DNA from: SFWF01 sp045537915
Lineage (GTDB): Bacteria; Bacillota; Clostridia; Oscillospirales; Acutalibacteraceae
Direction of reading: 5' to 3'
DNA length: 64,000 nt
NCBI GenBank assembly: GCA_045537915.1
Contig: JAZSQK010000012.1
Span: forward strand, 16,473-80,472
This document shows, in pieces, positions 1-8,453 of the stretch; positions within the stretch are counted from its first letter, which is position 1; each line of letters begins with the position of its first letter. The translations under genes were made by a program, and so were the position numbers. A model generated the notes under the pieces. That model did not search any database, was not told the DNA's origin, and saw only the letters and a list, made by a program, of their open reading frames with translations.

Positions 1-2
1 AT

Positions 3-221
3 TTGAAAGCAGGGACGCTTTATCCTCTTTTACACAATCTTGAAAAAGATGGCATAGTGGAGTCTTATGAGGAAACCTCTAATTGCGATCGCACAAGAAA
101 ATATTATCATTTAACCGAAGAAGGTAAACGTGTATTAAATATAAAACAAGAGGAATGGAAAGAATATTCAACCGCTATGAACAGAGTTTTAAACGGAGGA
201 TTATGTCTTGCAACAAGATAA
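3..221 (+). CDS. PadR-family transcriptional regulator, 5'-truncated by the window edge
   Basis: This is the C-terminal part of a PadR winged-helix repressor. The visible residues include the family motif GTLYPLLHNLEKDGIVES (wing and recognition region) followed by RKYYHLTEEGKRVL, the end of the winged helix. The N-terminal helices lie before base 1, so no start is given. It overlaps the next gene by 14 bp. PadR genes placed directly before HAAS-domain membrane proteins usually control that operon, so local autoregulation is inferred. The DNA is clearly AT-rich compared with the segment after 2900. Confidence 0.85.
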   Translation: MKAGTLYPLLHNLEKDGIVESYEETSNCDRTRKYYHLTEEGKRVLNIKQEEWKEYSTAMNRVLNGGLCLATR

Positions 222-1545
222 TAAAATATCAAACTTTTGCGCAGAAGTTTGTAATCAAATACGATGGAAAAAAACACATAAAGTTATCTTTAATGAAATT
301 CAAAATCATTTAATGGAACAACGTGATGAATACATAGACTCGGGATATACAGAAGAGCAAGCTACAGAAAAAGCGATTAATGATTTTGGTGATGCGGCAT
401 ATATCGGAACTGAATTAGATAGGATACATAGGCCAAAAAATCAATTTATTTGCTTTACTATTTTAGGTATCCTATCGCTGATAGGAATATTGCTGCAAGT
501 AGTTGTAATAGTTTCAGATAATGTATTTGCAAATCTCATCCCGCAGATACTTTCTTATGTGTTGGGTTTAGTTGTATTAATTGGAGCGTATTTTATCGAT
601 TTTACAATATTATCGAGATTTTCCGTTCACCTTTATGCGTTGATTTTTTTGCTTTCAATAGCTTTGAACATTTTCCCAATTCCCAGTAGTTTTAGATACT
701 ATGTTGCATTGTTATATCCTTTTGCAATTTCATGCTCTCTTTATTGTCTTAGGACAAAAGGGTATTGGGGAATTATAGTAACCACAATTTTGTCGCTAGT
801 GTTACTTATATTTTCTTCTTTTACAGAGAATATGTTGGGCGTCTTTTTGTGTTTGTTTGAATCTTTAATAATAATTCCAGTTTCAATATTAAAGAAATGG
901 TTCAAGGTCAAACGGAGTTTTGGAATATTAATATGTGTTTGTCCGCTTATATTGACCCTAATCTTACTTTGCGTTATGCCGAGCACAAAAGAAGGACTCA
1001 TAAATGTTTTAAGCTGCATTCAAATAGGAGAACATAGCGGTGCGGGATATATCCAAAATTTATTACGAGAAATAACTAACAACGCAAAATTAATAGGTTG
1101 TGGTGAGGCGTTACCAACCCCTTTTCCGGATATTTTTCATACTGACTATATATTGGCTTTCGTGTTGCACAACTATGGGTGGCTCGCCTTTGGTTTTGTG
1201 GTTGTATTGTTTTATATATTAATAATTATTTGTTTCAAAGCGGCAACTAAACAAAAAAGCATATTAGGCGAGTTATTAGCTTGGACAATAATAGGAATTT
1301 TTACAATGCAAATAATCCTATATGTTTTATCAAATCTTGGTATATTAAATTTGTCTTTATCTGTTTTGCCCTTCGTGTCATACGGCTCCGTTTCTAATTT
1401 AATTAATTTTGCAATGCTGGGAGTTCTTTTGTCGATATTTAGAAATGAGGAAATTATGGAAGATAAAATCACAAAACCTTTAATTACACGCCAAAAAATA
1501 AATTATATTATTTCAAAATTATCTTTTGAAGGGACAGATGAATAA
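208..1545 (+). CDS. HAAS-domain (permease prefix) protein with FtsW/RodA/SpoVE-like membrane domain
   Basis: A 445-residue membrane protein. Residues about 20-70 form a HAAS/permease-prefix domain (ending near EKAINDFGDAAYIG). The rest has about ten hydrophobic segments. The C-terminus (LPFVSYGSVSNLINFAMLG) matches the signature end of FtsW/RodA/SpoVE SEDS proteins, normally LPFISYGGSS, so one glycine-serine position is altered. I chose the TTG start at 208 because GGAGGA at 195-200 sits 7 bases before it. SEDS proteins polymerise peptidoglycan, but the HAAS-linked branch is poorly understood and its activity here is not shown. It is translationally coupled to the PadR gene upstream and to the VanZ-like gene downstream. 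Confidence 0.8.
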   Translation: MQQDNKISNFCAEVCNQIRWKKTHKVIFNEIQNHLMEQRDEYIDSGYTEEQATEKAINDFGDAAYIGTELDRIHRPKNQFICFTILGILSLIGILLQVVVIVSDNVFANLIPQILSYVLGLVVLIGAYFIDFTILSRFSVHLYALIFLLSIALNIFPIPSSFRYYVALLYPFAISCSLYCLRTKGYWGIIVTTILSLVLLIFSSFTENMLGVFLCLFESLIIIPVSILKKWFKVKRSFGILICVCPLILTLILLCVMPSTKEGLINVLSCIQIGEHSGAGYIQNLLREITNNAKLIGCGEALPTPFPDIFHTDYILAFVLHNYGWLAFGFVVVLFYILIIICFKAATKQKSILGELLAWTIIGIFTMQIILYVLSNLGILNLSLSVLPFVSYGSVSNLINFAMLGVLLSIFRNEEIMEDKITKPLITRQKINYIISKLSFEGTDE

Positions 1546-2246
1546 TGAATAAACTGAAATACATTTTAATTTCAATTCCTTTTTATTTGATAGCAGTCTT
1601 TAGTATCGTGGTTTATCTAATCACAGATATTCATCCGAGAGTTGTGATAAGTCCAGAAGGCAGACTAGTGCTACTTGGAATATTCTGTATCTTTTTATAT
1701 ATTGGTGGCCGTATAATTTGTAAAGTGCCTGCTATAAATATAAATATAATTATGAAAATAACATTCTTTATATTTTTCGTGCTTTATTTATCATTGCTTC
1801 TAACCTTCACTTTGTTTGATCCAATGTTTGGTAGGAATGGGACTGTAAATTTTATTTTATCAGATAAAATGTTATTAAAAAACTACTTGGCCAACTCATT
1901 TAATATCATTCCTTTTGCTACCGTAATTGAATATGTAAAAGCTTTACTGGCACAAAGCATGAATCTATCAACTATAGTAACTAATTTGTTTGGCAATTTA
2001 ATCGCCTTGGCTCCTATGGCTTTGTTTTTGCCAATGTTTATTAAGAAATGCGAAAATTTTAAACACTTTATAATTTTTACAGCAGGGATTGTTGTGCTAA
2101 TAGAATTGCTTCAACTGATTTTTGTGACCGGATCGTGTGATATCGATGATTTGATCCTTAATGTTGTAGGAGCATCCATAACATTCATTTTGTTAAGAAC
2201 AAAACTGATTGGGAAGTTTATTAAAATACTTATCCCTAGTATTTAG
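1545..2246 (+). CDS. VanZ-like family membrane protein
   Basis: A 233-residue protein with about five membrane segments. The VanZ-like signature is visible: FNIIPFATVIEY, then NLFGNLIALAPMALFLP, then IELLQLIF followed by DIDDLILNVVGA. VanZ itself gives low-level teicoplanin resistance by an unknown mechanism, and most relatives are uncharacterised. The ATG overlaps the previous stop codon by one base (TAATG), so the two are one operon. Together with PadR and the SEDS-like protein this looks like a small cell-envelope module. The gene is very AT-rich, which fits horizontal acquisition. Confidence 0.85.
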   Translation: MNKLKYILISIPFYLIAVFSIVVYLITDIHPRVVISPEGRLVLLGIFCIFLYIGGRIICKVPAININIIMKITFFIFFVLYLSLLLTFTLFDPMFGRNGTVNFILSDKMLLKNYLANSFNIIPFATVIEYVKALLAQSMNLSTIVTNLFGNLIALAPMALFLPMFIKKCENFKHFIIFTAGIVVLIELLQLIFVTGSCDIDDLILNVVGASITFILLRTKLIGKFIKILIPSI

Positions 2247-2275
2247 AAATAATAATAAACCTAAATTAGCAAATT

Positions 2276-2308
2276 CACGGCAGCCGGGTGCATCCTGCTG
2301 CCGTGTTT
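2276..2308 (+). terminator. Intrinsic terminator after the VanZ-like gene
   Basis: CACGGCAGC at 2276-2284 pairs perfectly with GCTGCCGTG at 2297-2305 around a 12-base loop, and TTT follows. It closes the PadR operon. Confidence 0.85.
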
Positions 2309-2335
2309 TGTAATACAATTAAGGAGGTGATGAAA

Positions 2336-2656
2336 ATGGGATACCGAATCATAGAATACGGCGGCGAAAAATACAAACTTACTCCTAAATGGTATAAGCA
2401 ATATCTATCTGCGTTGGAACTTATGCGAAAAGTTAAAGAAACAAACATAGATGAGCTTGACGTTTCGGAGCTGGTAGATATTCGGGAGGTGAAAATTGAT
2501 AGAAGCAAACCGCAATTAATACGGATTATTAGTTACATTAATCAGGTAAAGAATCCGTATTGTTTCCGCGTTGGAAATTCAAAAGTGAGAGTTTCCTATG
2601 CCAACAAGGATGAATCTTTGAATGATTCATTTGTTGCAATGTTATCACATTTATAA
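2336..2656 (+). CDS. Small DUF6870-like protein, probable mobile-element remnant
   Basis: A 106-residue protein. The C-terminal 60 residues (LVDIREVKID, then KNPYCFRVGNSKVRVSYA) match the pattern I know from DUF6870 proteins, which occur in conjugative elements of Clostridia. The N-terminal part (YRIIEYGGEKYKLTPKWY) is not usual for that family, so this may be a fusion. The strong AAGGAGG at 2321-2327 favours the second ATG (2336) over the one at 2330. Function is unknown. It stands alone after a terminator in AT-rich DNA, which suggests the edge of an old integrated element. Confidence 0.6.
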   Translation: MGYRIIEYGGEKYKLTPKWYKQYLSALELMRKVKETNIDELDVSELVDIREVKIDRSKPQLIRIISYINQVKNPYCFRVGNSKVRVSYANKDESLNDSFVAMLSHL

Positions 2657-2817
2657 CAAGAAAAAATTAAAAACAAAAGTCCTATTATACATATTTTAAT
2701 ATTTTGCGATAACATCTTCTTTTCTCTATAAAAAATTAAAAGCTTTGGAAATTACACTCATAATTTCCATGAAAAGTGTGATACTAACAAAGAACAAAAA
2801 AACAACGACTCGTCCCA

Positions 2818-2874
2818 GATAAGGACCTTGGCAGAGTGGTCATTGGAAAAACGCCGAAAACCCGCATAAAATAA
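2818..2874 (+). pseudogene. Possible remnant of an AbrB/SpoVT DNA-binding hairpin
   Basis: Read from 2818, 18 codons give DKDLGRVVIGKTPKTRIK and then a stop. The first part resembles the DDLGRVVIPKEIRRTMRI swapped-hairpin motif of SpoVT, which starts only 100 bases downstream. The 8 bases GACCTTGG are identical to the spoVT copy. There is no start codon or ribosome site. It may be a partial tandem duplication or chance. Confidence 0.3.
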
Positions 2875-2919
2875 GGCTTTGCGGCACATTTTTAGAGTAG
2901 AGAAAAGGAGTAGAAATAT

Positions 2920-3459
2920 ATGAAAGCAACAGGAATAGTTCGTAGAATAGACGACCTTGGTCGTGTGGTTATTCCGAAAGAAATTAGAAGAACGATGAGA
3001 ATCCGAGAAGGAGATCCGCTTGAGATATACACCGGCTCGTCGGGGGAGGTTGTTTTTCGCAAATATTCTCCGATAGGGGAGCTGTCGGGGGTGTCTGCGC
3101 AATATGCCGATGCGGCGGCACAGGCAACCAAGCTCGGCTTTGTTATTACCGACAGGGACCACTGCATTTCGGCGGCGGGCATTTCAAAGAGGGAGATAGT
3201 TGACAAGGAGATTTCTCCCGAGCTTGAGCGGCTTATGGAGGACCGAAAGCCTTACATCTACCAGTCGGGCGACTCTAAAGTTCCGGTTGTTGCAGACCTT
3301 TCACATAATATACTTGCGGCATTTCCCATAATCTCTTCGGGCGACCTTTGCGGCAGCGTTCTGCTTATTCCCTCGGCAGCCCAGACAGATGCACAGGAAT
3401 CAGATTTATGTCTTGCAAGGGTTGCCGCTTCATTTTTGGGAAAACAACTGGAAAACTAA
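2920..3459 (+). CDS. spoVT: Stage V sporulation protein T
   Basis: A 179-residue transcription regulator, close to the 178 residues of the Bacillus protein. Residues 1-50 are the AbrB-type swapped-hairpin DNA-binding domain (TGIVRRIDDLGRVVIPKEIRR). Residues about 55-178 are a GAF-like domain. In Bacillus SpoVT is made under SigG and adjusts late forespore gene expression and spore quality. AAAAGGAG precedes the ATG by a suitable distance. It is transcribed separately from the rimP operon, which has its own promoter at 3466-3494. Its presence supports a spore-forming host. Confidence 0.95.
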   Translation: MKATGIVRRIDDLGRVVIPKEIRRTMRIREGDPLEIYTGSSGEVVFRKYSPIGELSGVSAQYADAAAQATKLGFVITDRDHCISAAGISKREIVDKEISPELERLMEDRKPYIYQSGDSKVPVVADLSHNILAAFPIISSGDLCGSVLLIPSAAQTDAQESDLCLARVAASFLGKQLEN

Positions 3460-3465
3460 AAGTGC

Positions 3466-3494
3466 TTGACAAAATTATTATTATAAGGTATACT
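3466..3494 (+). promoter_or_regulatory. SigA-type promoter of the rimP-ribF operon
   Basis: TTGACA at 3466-3471, a 17-base spacer and TATACT at 3489-3494 form a near-consensus vegetative promoter about 90 bases before rimP. Confidence 0.85.
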
Positions 3495-3510
3495 TTGAGG
3501 GTAAGATATT

Positions 3511-3552
3511 GACAAAAAGGAGAGTGGGGCAACCCGCTCTTCACTTTTTGTC
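3511..3552 (+). ncRNA. Structured leader of the rimP operon
   Basis: GACAAAAAG at 3511-3519 pairs with CTTTTTGTC at 3544-3552. Inside, AGAGTGGG pairs with CCCGCTCT (one G-U pair) around a GCAA tetraloop. The long hairpin lies between promoter and rimP. It could be an attenuator or a binding site for autogenous control; I cannot tell which. Confidence 0.55.
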
Positions 3553-3582
3553 TGAAAGATTTTTGAAAAAGGAGCGATGCAG

Positions 3583-4044
3583 ATGGCTTCTCCCATAGCC
3601 GAAAAGGTCTTTGGAATTATAAAGGACACGGTCCAGGCGCAGGGGGTTTCTCTCTGGGATGTGAAATATGTCAAAGAGGGAGCTTCATATTATTTAAGGG
3701 TTATACTCGACAGTGAAGAGGGCATTTCGATTGATGACTGCACCAACGTGCACCACGCAATTGACCCTGTGCTTGACGAGGCAGATCCGATAAAGGATTC
3801 CTACTATCTGGAGGTTTGCTCTCCCGGTCTTGAGAGGGAGCTGACCCGACCCGAGCATTTTGAGGCCTTTGCGGGAGAAAAGGTAAAGCTCAAGCTTTAC
3901 AAGGCGCTAAACGGCTCAAAGGAACTCAAGGGAAAGCTTGTTTCGTTTGACGGTAAAGAAATTGTAATTGAAGCGGCAGATGAAGAAATAACACTCGAAA
4001 AGAGCACCTTTTCTTCCTGCAGACTTGATGATATTGATTTTTAA
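3583..4044 (+). CDS. rimP: Ribosome maturation factor RimP
   Basis: A 153-residue protein needed for 30S subunit maturation. It has the N-terminal alpha/beta domain with YLEVCSPGLERELTRPEHF, the most conserved RimP motif, and a C-terminal SH3-like barrel (VKLKLYKALNG, then GKLVSFDGKEIVIE). AAAAGGAG at 3567-3574 favours the ATG at 3583 over the one at 3577. It is the first gene of a nine-gene operon in the canonical Firmicutes order and is followed after 19 bases by nusA. Confidence 0.95.
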   Translation: MASPIAEKVFGIIKDTVQAQGVSLWDVKYVKEGASYYLRVILDSEEGISIDDCTNVHHAIDPVLDEADPIKDSYYLEVCSPGLERELTRPEHFEAFAGEKVKLKLYKALNGSKELKGKLVSFDGKEIVIEAADEEITLEKSTFSSCRLDDIDF

Positions 4045-4063
4045 TTTGGAGGTAAAAAGGAAA

Positions 4064-5143
4064 ATGGCTAAGGCAAAATCAGTAAAAAATCAGAACAAGG
4101 AATTTTTTGAAGCACTTGCATTTATGGAGCAGGAGAAGGGAATTCCTGCCGAGTATATCGCCGAGAAGATTTCTTCGGCTATCGTGGTAGCGCTCCGCAA
4201 GGACTACGGTACCACAGAAAACATAATCTGCACAATCGACACAGATAAGCAGATATTCAAGGTAGTTCTCCGCAAGGATATTGTTGACGAGGTTGAGGAT
4301 CCGAGAATCCAGATTCTTCGTGACGAGGCAAAGGCGCAGTACAAGGCAAAGGCCGATGATGAATTTGTCGAGATTGAGATGGACACACGCCAGTTCGGCA
4401 GAATTGTTGCCCAGACCGCAAAGCATGTTATCCGTCAGGGCATACGTGATGTTGAGCGCAGCCAGTCGCTTTCGGAATTCCAGTCGCACAACCGTGAGCT
4501 TCTTACCGCAGTTATCGAGCGTATCGACCCCAAGACAGGAAATGCTGCGGTTACAATCGGCAAAAACGAAGCCACACTTCCCAAGCTCGAACAGGTTCCC
4601 GACGAGGAGCTTCGTGAGGGGGATCACGTAAAGGTTTATGTGGTAGACGTTAAGGAAACCGAAAAGGGTCCCAAGGTAATGCTTTCCCGCACACACCCCG
4701 GTCTAGTAAAGCGACTGTTTGAAACCGAGGTTCCCGAAATTTTTGACGGCACCATTGAGATAAAGAGTGTTTCCCGTCAGGCAGGCTCCAGAACAAAACT
4801 TGCCGTTTGGTCTGCAAACAGCGAGATAGACGCTGTCGGCGCTTGTATCGGACCGAGAGGCGCCCGTGTAAACACCATTGTTGAAGAACTTAAGGGCGAG
4901 AAGATTGATATTGTAAAATATTCAGACGACCCCGTTGCCTTTATCAGCGAGGCTCTTTCTCCCTCAAAGGTTCTCTCGGTTGAGATAATTTCCGAGGAGC
5001 CCAAGGTCTGCAAGGTAACCGTTCCCGATTCCCAGTTATCTCTTGCTATCGGAAACAAGGGACAGAATGTTCGCCTTGCTGCAAAGCTTACGGGCTGGAA
5101 GATTGATATCCGTCCCGAAAGCGGCTTCTACGGAGAGGAATAA
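4064..5143 (+). CDS. nusA: Transcription termination/antitermination factor NusA
   Basis: A 359-residue NusA. The N-terminal RNA-polymerase-binding domain covers about residues 1-125, an S1 domain follows (AVIERIDPKTGNAAVTIGKNEATLP), then two KH domains with GPRGARVNTIVEEL and GNKGQNVRLAAKLTGWKIDI. It lacks the acidic C-terminal repeats of enterobacterial NusA, as usual in Firmicutes. I chose the ATG at 4064, where GGAGG at 4048-4052 is in place, instead of the longer frame that begins inside rimP. Confidence 0.97.
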   Translation: MAKAKSVKNQNKEFFEALAFMEQEKGIPAEYIAEKISSAIVVALRKDYGTTENIICTIDTDKQIFKVVLRKDIVDEVEDPRIQILRDEAKAQYKAKADDEFVEIEMDTRQFGRIVAQTAKHVIRQGIRDVERSQSLSEFQSHNRELLTAVIERIDPKTGNAAVTIGKNEATLPKLEQVPDEELREGDHVKVYVVDVKETEKGPKVMLSRTHPGLVKRLFETEVPEIFDGTIEIKSVSRQAGSRTKLAVWSANSEIDAVGACIGPRGARVNTIVEELKGEKIDIVKYSDDPVAFISEALSPSKVLSVEIISEEPKVCKVTVPDSQLSLAIGNKGQNVRLAAKLTGWKIDIRPESGFYGEE

Positions 5144-5167
5144 AGAGTAAAAAAGGAGGTAAACGCC

Positions 5168-5431
5168 GTGAAGGAAAGAAAAATACCCACCAGAATGTGC
5201 ACAGGGTGCTGTGAGATGAAGCCGAAGTCAGAGCTTGTTAGGATAGTCCGCAGTCCCGAGGGGGATATTTCACTCGACCTTACGGGCAGAAAAAACGGCA
5301 GAGGAGCCTATATTTGCAAGGCATCAGCCTGTTTTGATAAGGCCCTGAAGAAAAAGGCCTTCGAGAGAGCCTTCGGCGAAAAGCTTCCCGAGCAACTGGC
5401 AACGAGTATCAGAGAGGAGATAGACACTTGA
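5168..5431 (+). CDS. rnpM: YlxR/RnpM RNA-binding protein
   Basis: An 87-residue protein with the YlxR signature: RMCTGCCEMKPKSELVRIV, then GRKNGRGAYICKASACFDKAL. The family binds RNA, and in Bacillus it has been linked to RNase P. GTG start at 5168, 8 bases after AGGAGG. The stop overlaps the next start (TTGA, 4 bases), so the two are translationally coupled. Confidence 0.93.
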   Translation: MKERKIPTRMCTGCCEMKPKSELVRIVRSPEGDISLDLTGRKNGRGAYICKASACFDKALKKKAFERAFGEKLPEQLATSIREEIDT

Positions 5432-5775
5432 GTGACGGTGCACTGACCCTGATACAGTTTGCGGCAAAGGCAGGAAAGCTGTCCTACGGTAGCCACGCTA
5501 CCGAGTGGTCGATTGACAGAGGAAAAGCAAGGCTTGTCGTAGTTGCTAACGATATATCACAAAAAAGTCTTAAGGAATTCAGGTTTAAAGCCGAAAAAAA
5601 AGAAATTCCCGTAATTTTGCTAAACCAAACCGATTCTGCCCGGCTTTCCTGCGCGATTGGGAAAAGATGCGGAATAATAGCCGTGAATGACGGCCCGTTT
5701 GCAAAGGCAATAACCGAGCGAAACGCTCAGAATAAAGCTGATTTAGGAGGGACTGCCCATGATGGAGAAATATAA
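5428..5775 (+). CDS. ylxQ: YlxQ, L7Ae/L30e-family ribosomal-like protein
   Basis: A 115-residue protein of the L7Ae/L30e fold, which binds kink-turn RNA. Typical parts are IQFAAKAGKLSYGSHATEWSI at the start and ARLVVVANDISQKSLKEF in the centre. The start is TTG at 5428, overlapping the rnpM stop; AGAGAGGAG at 5411-5419 is the ribosome site. The C-terminus extends 17 bases into infB. Its exact role in Bacteria is unsettled. Confidence 0.9.
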   Translation: MSDGALTLIQFAAKAGKLSYGSHATEWSIDRGKARLVVVANDISQKSLKEFRFKAEKKEIPVILLNQTDSARLSCAIGKRCGIIAVNDGPFAKAITERNAQNKADLGGTAHDGEI

Positions 5776-8299
5776 GGTAAGCGCAGCGGCAGCTGATTTA
5801 GGAATAAGCTCAAAGGATGTTATAGCAGTCATAAAGGAGCACACAGGCGCAGAGAAGAAGACCGGTACCGTTTTGACTGCAGAGGAGGTCAGCATACTTT
5901 TTAATGCTTTGACACTCAAATATGCCGTAAAGAGCTTTGACGATTACTTTGCTACGGGAGATACCGCCCGTGAGGAAGAGGAGAAGGCAAGACAGGCCGA
6001 GAAGGATAGAAAACTCGCAAGTCAGATGGCTATACTCGAGCAACTCAAAGCGGCTCAGGAGGCTGAAATGGCGGCTAAAAAGGCAGCCAAGGAGGCCGAA
6101 AAGAAGGCGGCCGAGCCCAAGGCAGAGCCAAAGGTCGAGGAGAAGAAGCCTGTAGAAAAAAAGGAAGAAAAGCCTGCAAAGAAGACCGAGGAGAAAAAGG
6201 TCGAGAAGGCAGAAAAGACAGAAAAGACAGAGCAAAAGCCTGTCGAGCACAAGCCCTCTGACCCCAAGCCCTTTACCGCTCGTAAAAAGGAAGAAAAACC
6301 GGCGGGAGAGGCTCCAAAGCGTGGCCCTGCCGAAATGCGCACGGTCGACACAAGATTTTCCAATATCGATATGGAAAAGTTCAACGAGAAGTATGAAAAC
6401 ATCGCTCCTGCAAACTCTATGCACGACAATGTACAGAGAAAGCAGAAGATTAACCAGAAATCCCAGAACTATCGCCGTCAGGAGAAATCCAAGAAGGAGC
6501 TTGAGGCTGAAAAGATGCGCAAGATGCAGCTTGAGCGCATAAAGAAAACTCCTATTACCGTAACCGTCGGCGATGAGATTACTGTCGGCGAGCTTGCGGC
6601 AGCTATGAAGAAAACCGCAGCCGAGGTTATCAAGGAGCTTATGAAGCTCGGTATGCTCGCATCGGTCAACCAGACCATCGACTATGATACCGCAGAAATC
6701 GTTGTAACCGAAATGGGCGCAAGGATAGAACGTGCGGTTGTAGTTACAATCGAAGAGCAGATTATGGATGAAACCGAGGACACCGCAGAGAATCTTCTCC
6801 CAAGGAGCCCTGTTGTTGTCGTTATGGGACACGTTGACCACGGTAAGACCTCTCTGCTTGACGCTATAAGAAACACCGCCGTTACCGATACCGAGGCAGG
6901 TGGAATCACTCAGCACATCGGCGCTTACAGGGTAAACTGCAAGGGACAGGATATCACCTTCCTTGACACCCCCGGTCACGCCGCATTTACCTCAATGCGT
7001 CAGAGAGGCGCAATGGCAACCGATATCGCTATTCTTGTCGTTGCTGCCGATGACGGTATTATGCCCCAGACCATTGAGGCTATAAACCACGCTAAAGCCG
7101 CCGAGGTTCAGATAATTGTCGCTATAAACAAGATGGATAAGCCCGAGGCTAATCCCGACAGAATTAAGCAGCAGCTTACCGAGCACTCTCTCGTTCCTGA
7201 GGAATGGGGCGGAGATGTTATCTGTGTTCCCGTATCGGCTAAAACACACGAGGGAATTGATACCCTTCTTGAAAATGTATTGCTCGTTGCCGAAATGCAG
7301 GAGCTTAAGGCCAACCCCAACCGTCGTGCAAAGGGAGTTGTAATTGAGGCTCGTCTTGATAAGGGAAGAGGACCTATCGCTACACTTCTCGTTCAGAACG
7401 GTACACTCAAGAGCGGAGATATTATAGTTGCGGGTACCGCCGTAGGCCGTGTCCGTGTTATGACCAACGAAAAGGGCCAGAAGCTTAAAGAGGCAGGACC
7501 TTCGGTTCCTGTTGAGATAGCAGGTCTTGCCGAGGTTCCCACAGCGGGAGACACCTTTGACGCCGTTTCTGACGAGCGTCTTGCTCGTGAGCTTGTCGAG
7601 CAGAGAAAGCAGAAGATTAAGGATGAAATCTGGAATTCTGCCCAGAAGGTCACCCTTGACAATCTCTTTGATAAGCTTGGAGAGGGCGGACTCAAGGAGC
7701 TTAACATTATCGTTAAGGCCGACGTTCAGGGCTCGGTTGAAGCGGTAAAGCAGTCGCTTGAAAAGCTTTCTAACGATGAGGTTCGTGTAAAGGTAATCCA
7801 CGGAGCAGTCGGCGGTATCAACGATACCGACGTTATGCTTGCACAGACCTCGGGCGCTATAATTGTAGGATTTAATGTCCGTCCCGATGCAGTAGCAAAG
7901 GCAGCCGCCGAGAAGGACGGAGTAGATATGCGTCTTTACAGGGTTATCTACGACGCTATCGAGGAGATTGAGGCCGCTATGAAGGGTATGCTCGCACCCA
8001 AATACAGAGATGTCGATATGGGCTCTATCGAGGTTCGTTCGACCTTCAAGATTTCGGGTGTCGGCACCATCGCAGGCTGCTATGTAACCGACGGTAAGGT
8101 CACAAGGGCTTGTCAGATACGTGTCGTTCGTGACGGAATTGTTGTTGCCGAGGATAAGATTGATTCCTTAAAGCGTTTCAAGGACGATGTCAAGGAGGTA
8201 GCACAGGGCTATGAATGCGGTATCGGACTTGAGAAGTTTGCCGATATCAAAGAAGGAGATATACTCGAAGCCTTCATCATCGAGGAATACCGTGATTAA
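5759..8299 (+). CDS. infB: Translation initiation factor IF-2
   Basis: An 846-residue GTPase that places initiator tRNA on the 30S subunit. An IF2-N module opens the protein (KYKVSAAAADLGISSKDVI). Residues about 80-200 are a charged Lys/Glu/Ala linker rich in EKKPVEKKEEKP-like repeats. A second IF2-N module follows near residue 260. The G domain has GHVDHGKT near residue 357, DTPGHAAF near 402 and NKMD near 457. Domains II, III and IV follow to the end. AGGAGG at 5745-5750 supports the ATG at 5759 or the adjacent one at 5762. Confidence 0.98.
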   Translation: MMEKYKVSAAAADLGISSKDVIAVIKEHTGAEKKTGTVLTAEEVSILFNALTLKYAVKSFDDYFATGDTAREEEEKARQAEKDRKLASQMAILEQLKAAQEAEMAAKKAAKEAEKKAAEPKAEPKVEEKKPVEKKEEKPAKKTEEKKVEKAEKTEKTEQKPVEHKPSDPKPFTARKKEEKPAGEAPKRGPAEMRTVDTRFSNIDMEKFNEKYENIAPANSMHDNVQRKQKINQKSQNYRRQEKSKKELEAEKMRKMQLERIKKTPITVTVGDEITVGELAAAMKKTAAEVIKELMKLGMLASVNQTIDYDTAEIVVTEMGARIERAVVVTIEEQIMDETEDTAENLLPRSPVVVVMGHVDHGKTSLLDAIRNTAVTDTEAGGITQHIGAYRVNCKGQDITFLDTPGHAAFTSMRQRGAMATDIAILVVAADDGIMPQTIEAINHAKAAEVQIIVAINKMDKPEANPDRIKQQLTEHSLVPEEWGGDVICVPVSAKTHEGIDTLLENVLLVAEMQELKANPNRRAKGVVIEARLDKGRGPIATLLVQNGTLKSGDIIVAGTAVGRVRVMTNEKGQKLKEAGPSVPVEIAGLAEVPTAGDTFDAVSDERLARELVEQRKQKIKDEIWNSAQKVTLDNLFDKLGEGGLKELNIIVKADVQGSVEAVKQSLEKLSNDEVRVKVIHGAVGGINDTDVMLAQTSGAIIVGFNVRPDAVAKAAAEKDGVDMRLYRVIYDAIEEIEAAMKGMLAPKYRDVDMGSIEVRSTFKISGVGTIAGCYVTDGKVTRACQIRVVRDGIVVAEDKIDSLKRFKDDVKEVAQGYECGIGLEKFADIKEGDILEAFIIEEYRD

Positions 8300-8323
8300 C
8301 TTATAATTTTCCGTCTGACATTG

Positions 8324-8372
8324 TCGGCGGCGCTCGAAATATACTCGATATGTCTTCGCACCGCCGCCTTCT
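8324..8372 (+). other. Hairpin between infB and rbfA
   Basis: GGCGGCG near 8325 can pair imperfectly with CCGCCGCC near 8362 in the 150-base gap after infB. No T-run follows, so it is more likely an RNA processing or stability element than a terminator. Confidence 0.35.
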
Positions 8373-8453
8373 TCAGTAGAAAAATTCTCACGTTAATACA
8401 GTTGCCGTATAGTGTTGCTCTGCGGCAGGAAATTTTAAAATTTGGAGGATAAT

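Noticed and set aside
5810..6979. A 389-codon frame opposite infB
   Set aside because: It arises from the repetitive Lys/Glu/Ala codons of the IF-2 linker; no ribosome site, Leu/Cys-rich nonsense composition.
6992..7801. A 269-codon frame opposite the IF-2 G domain
   Set aside because: Antisense shadow of infB.
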